Shown: positions 33,891 to 42,473 of the stretch, in pieces | Layout of the letters: the number at the start of each line of letters is the position of its first letter | Position numbering within the stretch: the first letter of the stretch is position 1 | Assembly: GCA_902799185.1 (NCBI GenBank) | Contig: CADBZO010000008.1 | Location: 1 to 54,327 of the forward strand | Origin: an uncultured Bacteroidales bacterium | GTDB taxonomy: Bacteria > Bacteroidota > Bacteroidia > Bacteroidales > Paludibacteraceae | Length of the DNA stretch: 54,327 nucleotides | Reading direction: 5' to 3' | Program-made: the position numbers and the translations under genes | Notes under the pieces: generated by a model | The model's database searches: none | Seen by the model: the letters and a program-made list of their open reading frames with translations, nothing else | Told to the model about the DNA's origin: nothing

Positions 33891-35006
33891 ATGACATCAG
33901 AACAAAAACAACCGAAAGCCAGAGTGCTGGCGTATTACCTGCCGCAGTTTCATCCGATACCGGAGAATGATGAATGGTGGGGCAAAGGATTTACGGAGTG
34001 GACGAATGTCGGAAAAGCCAAGCCGCTTTTCCCTGGACACTACCAGCCGCATGTGCCGGCAGATTTGGGCTATTATGATTTGCGTGTCCCCGAGACCCGC
34101 GAGGCACAAGCCCAAATGGCACGCGAAGCCGGAATAGAAGGTTTTGTGTATTGGCACTATTGGTTTGGTAATGGCAAACGCTTATTGGAACGTCCGTTCA
34201 ATGAAGTCCTCGCTTCCGGCAAACCCGATTTCCCCTTCGCTCTCGCATGGGCGAATGAGACGTGGGCTGGGTTTGCACACGGCGCGAATGACGAACGTCC
34301 TCCTTTGATTGAACAGACTTACCCGGGAGATGAGGATTATATAGCTCACTTTAACGCCGTACTGCCAGCTTTCAAAGACAAGCGATATATAACTTGTGAA
34401 GGGAAACCGATATTTATAGTATTTAATGCAGGGCAGTTGCCGGATGCCCATCATTTTATAAGCCTTTGGCAGAAATTGGCTAAAGAAAATGAATTAAAGG
34501 GAGTCTTTTTTATTGCTCATGAGATGGAATTACAATCAACAGAGCGTGCGGCATTCGTGCGAGAAAAACGCAAAAAAGAAGGCTTTGATGCTATCAATAT
34601 TGTAAACTTGATGATTCGTTCTACAACCCAATTACCTCTATGGAATAGAATAGTCAGAAAACTATTTTATAAGCATCCATGCTTTAGATTTGTTCCAGAT
34701 TTAAAGCCATACGATATTTCAATTTATAGAACGACATTGGATCGAGATGAAGATGTATTTCCTTCTGTTGTGCCAGGGTGGGATCATACTCCCAGAACTG
34801 GTATTAAAGGTTCTGTATTATATGGAAGTACCCCAGAGAAATTTGGAGAGTCGGTAAAATATGCGGTAGAGTCGGTCGCGGACAAGCAATATGAAAAACG
34901 TTTCATATTCATCAAATCCTGGAATGAGTGGGCTGAAGGGAACTATATGGAACCAGACTTGAAATGGGGAAAAAGCTATTTGGAAGCATTACGTAAAAAC
35001 CTATAA
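33891..35006 (+). CDS. WbsX-like glycan-cluster protein (GH99-like)
   Basis: 371 residues. The start RVLAYYLPQFHPIPENDEWW, then GFTEWTNV, and the later FPFALAWANETWAG and KSWNEWAEGNYMEPD are hallmarks of the WbsX/GTA family (a GH99-like TIM-barrel) found in O-antigen and exopolysaccharide loci. It may be a glycosyltransferase or endo-hydrolase; the family's activity is not settled. No signal peptide. Confidence 0.87.
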   Translation: MTSEQKQPKARVLAYYLPQFHPIPENDEWWGKGFTEWTNVGKAKPLFPGHYQPHVPADLGYYDLRVPETREAQAQMAREAGIEGFVYWHYWFGNGKRLLERPFNEVLASGKPDFPFALAWANETWAGFAHGANDERPPLIEQTYPGDEDYIAHFNAVLPAFKDKRYITCEGKPIFIVFNAGQLPDAHHFISLWQKLAKENELKGVFFIAHEMELQSTERAAFVREKRKKEGFDAINIVNLMIRSTTQLPLWNRIVRKLFYKHPCFRFVPDLKPYDISIYRTTLDRDEDVFPSVVPGWDHTPRTGIKGSVLYGSTPEKFGESVKYAVESVADKQYEKRFIFIKSWNEWAEGNYMEPDLKWGKSYLEALRKNL

Positions 35007-35015
35007 TAGGTAACA

Positions 35016-35951
35016 ATGATGAAAGAATCAATAAATATCCTCTGCGCCACGGATGATAACTACGTTCCGTATTGTGGCATAATGCTAACAAGCGTCTTTG
35101 AAAACAACAAAGGATACCATGTAAATGTCTATGTCTTGGTAGATACGCAATTGAGCAATTCCAGTATCAGCAAATTCTCTGAGTTAGAAACAAAATATGA
35201 TGCTACCATTCATTACATACATGTAAATCCTGTGCGATTCTCTTCTTTCCCATTGCATAAAGAACAACATTTTACGGTTGCAGCGTATTATAGACTTGCA
35301 GCAGCGGAGTTATTACCTACAGATATTGACCGAATTTTGTATCTGGATTGTGATGTCATAGTGAATAGTTCATTGGACGATCTATGGGAACTTGATATAA
35401 CAAACAATAGTACAGCAGTAATAGACGATATGTGTAGCGGGCTTCAAAGTAATTTTGAAAGGTTGAAATACGATCAATCGCTCCGTTATTTTAATTCCGG
35501 TGTACTTCTCATCAATTTGGACTATTGGCGTGAACATCAGATTACGAAACAATTTAAGTCATATGCAATACAATATAGGGATCGTATCCTTTGGCCGGAT
35601 CAAGATGTACTTAATGCAGTATTGCTTGACAGTAAACTCCATGTGGGCATTGAGTGGAACTATCAAATGGGGTTTTTAAAGCAGTCTTATTTTGATACAT
35701 TGCCTGCTTACTTACAGAGTGAGATACGAACAACTCAACCGAAGATAATCCATTATAATCAGTCAAAACCTTGGAATGTAGCATATTATAATTTGCCATA
35801 CAATGATATTTGGCATCATTATAAGAGACTTTCTCCGTGGAAAATGATGTGCGACATATATCCACCGCATAAGAAACTGAATTATTTTATCAAAAGATGG
35901 CTGCTTTGGCCGCTTGGATTTATGATCCAAACAGATACAATCCAATTATGA
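35016..35951 (+). CDS. Glycosyltransferase family 8
   Basis: 311 residues of the LgtC/general-stress GT8 type. Visible blocks: NILCATDDNYVPYCGIMLTS (start), RILYLDCDVIVNSSLDDLW (DxD, about residue 105), YFNSGVLLINLDYWRE (about 155) and IIHYNQSKPW (about 245). It transfers galactose or glucose in related systems; the donor here is unknown. It overlaps the next gene by 4 nt. Confidence 0.9.
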   Translation: MMKESINILCATDDNYVPYCGIMLTSVFENNKGYHVNVYVLVDTQLSNSSISKFSELETKYDATIHYIHVNPVRFSSFPLHKEQHFTVAAYYRLAAAELLPTDIDRILYLDCDVIVNSSLDDLWELDITNNSTAVIDDMCSGLQSNFERLKYDQSLRYFNSGVLLINLDYWREHQITKQFKSYAIQYRDRILWPDQDVLNAVLLDSKLHVGIEWNYQMGFLKQSYFDTLPAYLQSEIRTTQPKIIHYNQSKPWNVAYYNLPYNDIWHHYKRLSPWKMMCDIYPPHKKLNYFIKRWLLWPLGFMIQTDTIQL

Positions 35952-37597
35952 CATACAGTTTTGACATATTTGATACCTGTCTTGTTCGCAAATGCGGAGA
36001 GGCGAAGAATGTGTTTGACCTCTTGGCGGAGCGCGCTTTTGCAAAGCCTGTTTCTTCAGAGACTAAGAGAGTCTTTGTCTCTGCGCGTATAGAGGCTGAG
36101 GCAAAGAGTTATTCTGAATCTCAGAAATTGGCGGATATATATAGTGCTTTGTCATTTGAACATCCGGATTTGTTGCCCAAGGATAAACTAATTGAGATAG
36201 AGTTGAGTATAGAACGAGATATGTTGTGCCCAATACATAATATGACTATCTTCATAGACTCATTGAGATGTACCGGAAACAAGATTCTCTTTATATCTGA
36301 CATGTATTTAGGTGCTTCATTCCTTCAGCCGATATTACGAGAAACAGGGCTTTTGAAAGAAGGAGATGGTCTATACGTTTCCTGCGATGTCGGTGCAACA
36401 AAATCAAGCGGGAAATTATTTGAGTATATCCGTCAAAAAGAGGGTATATCTTATAGGAATTGGCACCATTACGGAGACAACAAACAGAGTGATATGCAAG
36501 TGCCCAAGAAATTAGGAATTCATTCGCATTTAGTATCACACGATTACACCCCTTATCAATTATCCATGAGGCTGCAATCCCCTCTGTTTTATCAATGGGG
36601 AGGCATGTTAGCCGGTATAAGCAGAAGTATAACTTTACAGTCAGAACGCTCTGCACATAAAGATTTTGTATTGGATATAATAGCACCTCTATTTGTCTCG
36701 TTTGTATATCGAGTCATGGCACATGCGCAAAGCAAAGGGATTCAGACGCTTTATTTCTGCGCACGTGATGCTTATCCGCTCTATCGGATTGCATGTAAAA
36801 TACAGGCTCTATTTCCTAACATAGCAGTTAATTATCTTTATGTATCAAGAACATCGCTTTACGAGGGAGATGCAACCTCCAAGATTGGCTATTTCAGACA
36901 GATAGGTCTGGCATCAAATAGAGCAAAGAATGCCATTGTAGATGTGCGCTCAAGTGGAAAAACGCTGCAAGTGTTGAATGAGCTACTAACTGCCAATGGC
37001 TTTAGTTCTGTGTATGGCTATTTCTTTGAAGTATGCTCGAAATCGACCGAGCAACTGCAAGGATTGGATTATTACGCGGACTTAGATGATTTGTATATTC
37101 AGAATCAGAGTACTGCATTACGCAAGTTACCGAGTAATTGGTATATGTATGAATTGTATTTCCCGCTAAACACTCAGAAACGCACAATTGGATATGAGTA
37201 TGACGGGAAAGAGTATAGACCTGTTTTAGATACTGAAGATAAGAAAGAGTATCGCTTGGCCAATCTACAGGAGTGTGTGGAATGGCGCAATTGGGCATTA
37301 GATCGATATACTGAGGATATTATGCACTTACGGCTATATGAGTATGCTGATGAGATATTTAGCATGTACGCGCTTCCTCAATTAGCAGAGTTCTTCCTAT
37401 TTCCGGATAAGCATTATTTAGAGGCTTTGCGAGAATTTTATGGTTTACATCCAGATAGAGGTTATATTCCTTATGTAGATAATTCACTATTGCGATTACC
37501 GCTTAATGTCCTTAAACATCGTACCATGTGGAAGCGCGGAACGATCTTCTATAGTTTGCCTAATTGGCTAAGTAAATTTTTATATAGAAATAAATAG
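35948..37597 (+). CDS. HAD-like hydrolase-domain protein of glycan clusters
   Basis: 549 residues from ATG 35948, which overlaps the GT8 stop. The N-terminal HAD-like domain has motif I FDIFDTCLV (residues 5-13), motif II near LFISDMYL (about 116) and motif IV HYGDNKQSDM (about 178). A second C-terminal domain of about 300 residues is not recognised beyond a pattern (FCARDAYPLYRIACK near 275) seen in similar large HAD proteins of surface-polysaccharide loci. It may process a phosphosugar or nucleotide-linked intermediate. Confidence 0.72.
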   Translation: MTYSFDIFDTCLVRKCGEAKNVFDLLAERAFAKPVSSETKRVFVSARIEAEAKSYSESQKLADIYSALSFEHPDLLPKDKLIEIELSIERDMLCPIHNMTIFIDSLRCTGNKILFISDMYLGASFLQPILRETGLLKEGDGLYVSCDVGATKSSGKLFEYIRQKEGISYRNWHHYGDNKQSDMQVPKKLGIHSHLVSHDYTPYQLSMRLQSPLFYQWGGMLAGISRSITLQSERSAHKDFVLDIIAPLFVSFVYRVMAHAQSKGIQTLYFCARDAYPLYRIACKIQALFPNIAVNYLYVSRTSLYEGDATSKIGYFRQIGLASNRAKNAIVDVRSSGKTLQVLNELLTANGFSSVYGYFFEVCSKSTEQLQGLDYYADLDDLYIQNQSTALRKLPSNWYMYELYFPLNTQKRTIGYEYDGKEYRPVLDTEDKKEYRLANLQECVEWRNWALDRYTEDIMHLRLYEYADEIFSMYALPQLAEFFLFPDKHYLEALREFYGLHPDRGYIPYVDNSLLRLPLNVLKHRTMWKRGTIFYSLPNWLSKFLYRNK

Positions 37598-37601
37598 GAA
37601 T

Positions 37602-38675
37602 ATGGAAACAATGAACCAACCAATATCACGCGATAAGTCTAGAGATTGGCTAAAAGGATTTGCAATCTTCCTTGTAGTTATGGGGCACGAACTTCAATGG
37701 AGCACATTCCATCTTGCCCCAAATCAATTACTTGCTAATGGGAACACCGGATTAGTGCAGCAGTGGATTAGTTCTTTCCATATGCCACTTCTGTTTTTCC
37801 TTAGTGGATTTCTCGTTGGCTGGAAGAAACAAACAGAAGAACCCACTTGGTCTGCATTGGGACGAAATATTCTTCGCAAAATGCAAACAATCCTTCTACC
37901 GGGTGTTACATGGATGGTCGTCAAACATTTCATCATGGGAGGCTGGTATATTGAGTGGTTCCTTAAAGTGTTGTTTGTGATATTTGTACTATTTGCATGT
38001 GTCCGCTTTATATCACAAAGATTGCATTGGCATTTCGTTATAGAGGCAGTTGCCCATTTTGTTCTCTTTGGCATATTGATGGTATTTGCTCGCACGATGA
38101 AAGGCACGCCCCTATATGAGCATCTTTGCCTTCGCTCTTTAGGTGGTTATTACCTGTATTTGGTTTTGGGTTGTTTCTTCGCTGCTCGAGGATGGAACAG
38201 ACAATGGATTGAGAAAGATTGGCTATATGCTACCTCGCTCTTGGTATTTGTCGTTTCATATGGACTTTATTATTGGAAATGGTTTGATACTTCTTGGGCG
38301 GTGTATATTATGCCTTATATCATTGCTTTTTCTGCTATTTTGACATTGTATGTATTAGGCGTACGGATTGTTAAAGGGTCTCCTTCCTCTGGGTTGTTTT
38401 CTATCGTCAATAATGCATTAGGTTATATGGGGAAGCATTCATTGGCTATATATGTGATACACTTCTATTTCTTGTTGGGAATACCCCAAATAGCAGATTT
38501 TTGGATATATTTGACAGAACATGCGGTAACAAGTATTCCGGCTATAGGAGTACAACTTGTTTATGGCATCTTGGCTGCCATAATTGTTTGTGGCATATGC
38601 CTCGGTTTGGAGTTTATCCTTGCACAAAGCAAAATACTCAATTTCCTTTGCTTTGGAAAGAACATGAAAAATTAA
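37602..38675 (+). CDS. Acyltransferase family 3 membrane protein
   Basis: 357 residues with about ten membrane segments. The N-terminus RDWLKGFAIFLVVMGHELQW and SSFHMPLLFFLSGFLVGW match acyltransferase-3 proteins, with the conserved His in the first helix. It probably acetylates or otherwise acylates the glycan. Different from the 27533 acyltransferase in sequence. Confidence 0.87.
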   Translation: METMNQPISRDKSRDWLKGFAIFLVVMGHELQWSTFHLAPNQLLANGNTGLVQQWISSFHMPLLFFLSGFLVGWKKQTEEPTWSALGRNILRKMQTILLPGVTWMVVKHFIMGGWYIEWFLKVLFVIFVLFACVRFISQRLHWHFVIEAVAHFVLFGILMVFARTMKGTPLYEHLCLRSLGGYYLYLVLGCFFAARGWNRQWIEKDWLYATSLLVFVVSYGLYYWKWFDTSWAVYIMPYIIAFSAILTLYVLGVRIVKGSPSSGLFSIVNNALGYMGKHSLAIYVIHFYFLLGIPQIADFWIYLTEHAVTSIPAIGVQLVYGILAAIIVCGICLGLEFILAQSKILNFLCFGKNMKN

Positions 38676-38696
38676 TGAATATTGCCAAAAACAAAT

Positions 38697-39758
38697 ATGG
38701 AAAAGATGAGTCAGCCAATCCACATTGTAATGACCCCGACACGCAATGAGGCGTGGGTGATACGGGCATTTTTGGAATCCACCACACGCTGGGCGGATTA
38801 TGTGATTATATGCGACCAGTTCTCAACGGATGGAACACGGGAAATCGTGAACGAGTTCGCAAGTCGCAAGTCGAAAGTCGAAAGTCAAAAGTCGAAAGCA
38901 CTTAGTCAAAAGTGTGCGGAAGTGATTCTCATTGATAACCCCAACACGGAATTCAACGAGGCGGAACGGCAGCAGATATTGGTCGCTAAGGCGCGTGAGG
39001 TAGCAGCCGGACACGACACGCTTCTCTGGGGACTGGATGCCGATGAGATATTGGCGGCTAATGCCTTTGAGACGGATGATTGGCAGAAGATCATGCATTC
39101 CAAACCCGGTGCTGTCTTTTGGTTCCAATGGGCGCAACTGACGCACGACAAGAAACATTTCTTTAATCCGCCGGCTTTTTATCCATGGCTCTTTCACGAT
39201 GACGGGGTAGAGCCGCACGGGAACTACGTGCGTGAGATGCACTCGATGCGTATTCCTTATCCGTTGGACGAGCATGACATGAGTTATGTCAAGGATTTCC
39301 GAGTGTTGCATCTTGGTCCGGCACCTCTGAACAGGGTAAAATCCAAGGAGCGGTTCTATATGTTTGTGGATTGGCAGGTGAACCACCGTCCGCCATATAC
39401 CATGGGGCGTAACTATATCGGCAGCAACGCTTATCCGAAGGAGCTGTTCGATTTGCCAGATGAATGGATCTATACAACAGAGAAAGACGGCTGGAGCTTA
39501 TGGGATAATGTGGAACTGGATGAGACGCATTGCTGGATGGACGATTATATCTATGAGCGGTTGGACAAATATCCGATGAAGACCTTAGTCAAGATTCCTC
39601 TTTGGGCACCGGAGTTCATGGAGTACTACCATCTTTCCGACCCTCGTCCGTGGTATGTAAGGCTGGTACATCGGTATCTGGAACTTACCCAACCGCATAA
39701 AAGCAACATCTGTGTGCGGGCGATAGATAAAGCACTTCGCAAGTACGTGCATTATTAA
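38697..39758 (+). CDS. Glycosyltransferase family 2-like protein
   Basis: 353 residues from ATG 38697; an upstream TTG (38682) and a further ATG (38706) are possible. HIVMTPTRNEAWVIRAFLE, ICDQFSTDGT and LLWGLDADEIL (metal site, about residue 105) fit a GT-A family 2 fold. The C-terminal half is rich in Trp, Tyr and Asp. Residues about 55-71 are encoded by a 7-nt array (Ser-Lys-Val-Glu-Ser repeats) and look inserted. It ends the polysaccharide cluster; GC content here has returned to the chromosomal level. Confidence 0.8.
   Translation: MEKMSQPIHIVMTPTRNEAWVIRAFLESTTRWADYVIICDQFSTDGTREIVNEFASRKSKVESQKSKALSQKCAEVILIDNPNTEFNEAERQQILVAKAREVAAGHDTLLWGLDADEILAANAFETDDWQKIMHSKPGAVFWFQWAQLTHDKKHFFNPPAFYPWLFHDDGVEPHGNYVREMHSMRIPYPLDEHDMSYVKDFRVLHLGPAPLNRVKSKERFYMFVDWQVNHRPPYTMGRNYIGSNAYPKELFDLPDEWIYTTEKDGWSLWDNVELDETHCWMDDYIYERLDKYPMKTLVKIPLWAPEFMEYYHLSDPRPWYVRLVHRYLELTQPHKSNICVRAIDKALRKYVHY
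38860..38908. repeat. 7-nt array inside the glycosyltransferase gene (7 units)
   Basis: CAAGTCG x2, AAAGTCG, AAAGTCA, AAAGTCG, AAAGCAC, TTAGTCA. It encodes alternating Ser/Lys/Val/Glu/Gln. The reverse complement of the unit (TCGACTT) builds the arrays in fbp and in the thioesterase gene. Confidence 0.85.
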
Positions 39759-40023
39759 AAGACTTATTGCGCGGGGGCGCGCAAATCGGGCAAATACGCC
39801 CACGAGCAAACGCCATTTAATGATTTCGTGCATGACTCCTAGTAAGTGCACGCACCCGACAGGACTCCGTGAGGCGTTCTGTCGGTTTATGCGGAATATA
39901 GGGTGCATGATGCTGTATGCGGTGCATGAGTGTTACTCGTTCTTAGAAATGTGATATTACTACAGAAAGTCGTTCCTGAAAATGTAATAATTTTGCGAAA
40001 AGTAAGTGAAAAAGTGTCATGAA
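39759..40023. other. Intergenic stretch with RNA-like hairpins
   Basis: About 265 bp without a supported gene. Hairpins TTGCGC/GCGCAA (39767-39784) and CCGACAG/CTGTCGG (39856-39885, followed by TTTAT) could be terminators of the cluster. GTGCATGA-like words recur several times. I cannot assign a function. Confidence 0.4.
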
Positions 40024-40055
40024 TTTGCGTATGTCATTTATTTTTAGTACCTTTG
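40024..40055 (+). promoter_or_regulatory. Promoter of the DUF2520 gene
   Basis: TTTGCGTATGTC (-33, from 40024) and TACCTTTG (-7, 40048-40055), 24-nt spacing; about 20 nt before the ATG at 40075. Confidence 0.85.
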
Positions 40056-40074
40056 TGCCCGAAAATTAATCACC

Positions 40075-40956
40075 ATGAAGATAGCTATTATCGGTGCCGG
40101 TAGTGTCGGCACAAACCTGCACCACGCTTTTGCGCTCAAAGATGTTCGTACCGAACTCATCCATGCCCGCCCTCTGACTGCGGAGCAGCCTGGCGAACCC
40201 CAAAATAACCAAACGGTAGAAGGTTTTGACGTATATATCTACGCCGTAGCGGATCAGGCGCTGAGGGAGGTGATAGCGAAGATTGATGCGCCCAAGGCCT
40301 TGCACCTGCATACCTCCGGCTCGATGCCGATAGAGGTTTTCGGAGAGGACAAACCGCATTCGGGTATCATGTATTTCTTCCAGTCCTTCAGCCGCGACGT
40401 GATGATCGATGACTGGAGCGGCATCCCTTGTTTTATCTCAGGACATAACATCGACGACATCGCCGCCATCTACTCGCTGGCGCAGACGCTCACGAGCCGT
40501 ATCTACGAGGTGAACCAGCACGACCGCGAGCGGTTGCACGTGGCGGGTGTGTTTGCCAATAACTTCTCCAACCTGATGTACCGCATCGCGGCGGAGATAC
40601 TCCGTGACACGCAGATTCCCTTTGAAGCGCTCCTGCCGCTTATTGACCGTACGGCGGAGAAAGTTCACACCCTTCCACCCAAGGAAGCTCAGACCGGCCC
40701 CGCACAACGCATGGACAGGGAAGTGATCATGAAGCATTTGGCGGTGCTGGACGGAATGAAAGACGGAGAGTTTTTCGCTTCCGATATAGAGTTTATCTAT
40801 ATGAACCTCTCGCAGATCATCCAAACCGCCCAATGGCCGGAGGACAGACGGCATTCTATCATGGAGATATTAGGTCAAGCGCTCGAAGGGTCAAGCGAGA
40901 AAGGGCATATTCGTCCAGCTCAGGCCAGGAGACGCGGAAAGTATCCGGAAGAGTAG
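40075..40956 (+). CDS. Rossmann-fold DUF2520 oxidoreductase-like protein
   Basis: 293 residues. The N-terminal Rossmann domain starts MKIAIIGAGSVGTNLHHAFA. The C-terminal helical DUF2520 domain shows HVAGVFANNFSNLMYRIA (about residue 157) and GPAQRMDREVI (about 213). Members resemble NADP-binding F420-dependent or pyrroline-5-carboxylate reductases; no substrate is known. The last 30 residues (Ser/Arg/Gly-rich) go beyond the usual family end and run 98 nt into the convergent mutY gene. Confidence 0.85.
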   Translation: MKIAIIGAGSVGTNLHHAFALKDVRTELIHARPLTAEQPGEPQNNQTVEGFDVYIYAVADQALREVIAKIDAPKALHLHTSGSMPIEVFGEDKPHSGIMYFFQSFSRDVMIDDWSGIPCFISGHNIDDIAAIYSLAQTLTSRIYEVNQHDRERLHVAGVFANNFSNLMYRIAAEILRDTQIPFEALLPLIDRTAEKVHTLPPKEAQTGPAQRMDREVIMKHLAVLDGMKDGEFFASDIEFIYMNLSQIIQTAQWPEDRRHSIMEILGQALEGSSEKGHIRPAQARRRGKYPEE

Positions 40957-41983
40957 GCAGTTCCTCTACTTTTTGTATAATGAAACGCGCGTGTATGCGC
41001 TGGTGCGAGAGCACATGCGTGAAGGAGCATACCTCCTTTGTACCTTGTACATTGTCCCTTTGTACATTACTTTGTACATCGTCCCGTTGTGCATTCTCCT
41101 GTTCTTCACAAGGAAACTCATACAGGTGGTACCAGATGTCCTTCGGGTTCTCTCTCCGCCGGATCAAAGTATATACTTTCTCCCCCTCTGTACTTTGTAC
41201 ATTGTCCCTCTGTACATAAATATGGTATTCTAGCCACCGGTCCCGCACTTTCGGCCGCGCCTTGCGGACAGGAAGCAGTTCCGCCGTGCCGTGCGCATAA
41301 CTCAGACACATAGCATTCAGCGGACACGCCGGACATTTGGTTTCGAGGAAACCGCCTGACTCCTCTTCCTTCGTACCTCGTACATCGCTCCTTCGTACAT
41401 TACTTGGCGTGCAATACAGTGCGCCGAACTCCATGATGGCGGAGTTGAACAGGCGCGGGTGCTCGCGGTCCATCAGTAGCTCTATCTCTTTGTGAAACAG
41501 TTTCTTGCCGGCGGTGGTGTCGAAGGGTTCGTCTATGTCCAGCAGCCGCGCCACTACGCGGTACACATTGCCGTCCATGGCGGGATAAGGCCGGTTATAA
41601 GCAAAAGAGGCAATCGCCCCGGCTGTGTATTCTCCTACTCCCGGCAGTGAGCGGAGATCTTCAAAACGGGTAGGGAAGGGGCTCCAACCGCGCTCTACCA
41701 CCATCTGTGCCGCCTTGTGCAGGTTGCGCGCACGGCTGTAATACCCCAGCCCTTGCCACTCCCGCAGCACTTCCGCCTCATCGGCAGCCGCCAGATTCTC
41801 CACCTTCGGCCAACGTGACACGAACCGCAGGTAATATTCCATCCCCTGCGCCACGCGGGTCTGTTGCAGGATGACCTCGCTGAGCCATATTTTGTACCCG
41901 TCCTCGGTCTCGCGCCAGGGGAGAATCCGGCGGTTACTTTCGTACCACTCGTATAACCTGTTATATATGAAAGAATTGAGCAT
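40859..41983 (-). CDS. mutY: A/G-specific adenine glycosylase
   Basis: Base-excision repair enzyme that removes A opposite 8-oxoG. It has 374 residues from ATG 41983 (MLNSFIYNRLYEWY). Catalytic features: SEVILQQTRV (Glu about residue 38), the helix-hairpin-helix LPGVGEYTAGAIASFA (about 117-132) and AMDGNVYRV (catalytic Asp about 141). The [4Fe-4S] ligands are Cys191, 217, 220 and 226. The first spacing is 25 residues where the family has 6, because a repeat array is inserted there. Two more arrays lie in the C-terminal NUDIX-like domain (41038-41098 and 41188-41216). The 3' end overlaps the DUF2520 gene by 98 nt. Confidence 0.93.
   Translation of the reverse strand: MLNSFIYNRLYEWYESNRRILPWRETEDGYKIWLSEVILQQTRVAQGMEYYLRFVSRWPKVENLAAADEAEVLREWQGLGYYSRARNLHKAAQMVVERGWSPFPTRFEDLRSLPGVGEYTAGAIASFAYNRPYPAMDGNVYRVVARLLDIDEPFDTTAGKKLFHKEIELLMDREHPRLFNSAIMEFGALYCTPSNVRRSDVRGTKEEESGGFLETKCPACPLNAMCLSYAHGTAELLPVRKARPKVRDRWLEYHIYVQRDNVQSTEGEKVYTLIRRRENPKDIWYHLYEFPCEEQENAQRDDVQSNVQRDNVQGTKEVCSFTHVLSHQRIHARFIIQKVEELPTLPDTFRVSWPELDEYALSRLTLRALDLISP
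41038..41098. repeat. TTGTACA-type array inside mutY (C-terminal domain, long)
   Basis: TTGTACC, TTGTACA, TTGTCCC, TTTGTACA, a short break, TTGTACA, TCGTCCC, then degenerate units. It encodes repeats of Asp-Asn-Val-Gln-Arg on the minus strand. Longest array in the window. Confidence 0.8.
41188..41216. repeat. TTGTACA-type array inside mutY (C-terminal domain, short)
   Basis: CTGTACT, TTGTACA, TTGTCCC, TCTGTACA. It encodes Tyr-Val-Gln-Arg-Asp-Asn-Val-Gln-Ser-Thr on the minus strand. Confidence 0.8.
41371..41400. repeat. TCGTACA-type array in the iron-sulfur loop of mutY
   Basis: TCGTACC, TCGTACA, TCGCTCC, TTCGTACA. On the minus strand it encodes Asn-Val-Arg-Arg-Ser-Asp-Val-Arg-Gly-Thr-Lys between the first and second cluster cysteines. 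Confidence 0.85.
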
Positions 41984-42024
41984 CAAAAGTACGATTTTAG
42001 GGCATAAATTTGCCAAATCGGGTA

Positions 42025-42056
42025 CAAAAGTACAAAAAAAATACGATTTTTGCAAT
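42025..42056 (-). promoter_or_regulatory. Promoter of mutY
   Basis: Minus strand: ATTGCAAA (-33, from 42056) and TACTTTTG (-7, 42032-42025), 24-nt spacing. It supports the ATG at 41983 and rules out the longer ORF start at 42055. Confidence 0.75.
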
Positions 42057-42073
42057 TTTTTTGGCTAAAAACT

Positions 42074-42103
42074 TTTGTATTTCAATAATTTGTAGTAACT
42101 TTG
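42074..42103 (+). promoter_or_regulatory. Promoter of the HU gene
   Basis: TTTGTATTTC (from 42074) and TAACTTTG (42096-42103). The spacing is 22 nt, two less than in the other promoters. Confidence 0.7.
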
Positions 42104-42144
42104 TACCGTTTTTTCGAATTTGAACTAAAAAAGAGAAATATTTT

Positions 42145-42426
42145 ATGACAAAAGCAGAACTTATTAACGAGATTGCCATCTCCACTGGTTACGACAAAAC
42201 ATCGATCGGTTTGATCGTGGAGTCGTTCATGGAGCATGTGAAGAAAAACGTAAGCAACGGGGAGAATGTTTACCTCCGTGGTTTCGGTAGTTTTATTACC
42301 AAGACGCGCAAGGCTAAAATCGCCCGTAACATCTCTGCCAGCACCTCCATCGCTGTGCCGGAGCACCAGATTGCCGCTTTCAAGCCGGCTCGCGAGTTTG
42401 CCGCTGAAGTGCGCAAAACCAAGTAA
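42145..42426 (+). CDS. HU-family DNA-binding protein
   Basis: 93 residues, full-length HU: the N-terminal helices (KAELINEIAISTGYDKTSI) and the beta-arm region GENVYLRGFGSFITKTRKAK, which is the strongest signature of the HU/IHF family. It bends DNA and organises the nucleoid. It has its own promoter and is followed at 47 nt by a tiny basic gene and then RNase E/G, an order conserved in Bacteroidetes. Confidence 0.93.
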   Translation: MTKAELINEIAISTGYDKTSIGLIVESFMEHVKKNVSNGENVYLRGFGSFITKTRKAKIARNISASTSIAVPEHQIAAFKPAREFAAEVRKTK

Positions 42427-42473
42427 AAAAAACAATAAACTATTAGTATAACATTTTAAACATCAACACTATT

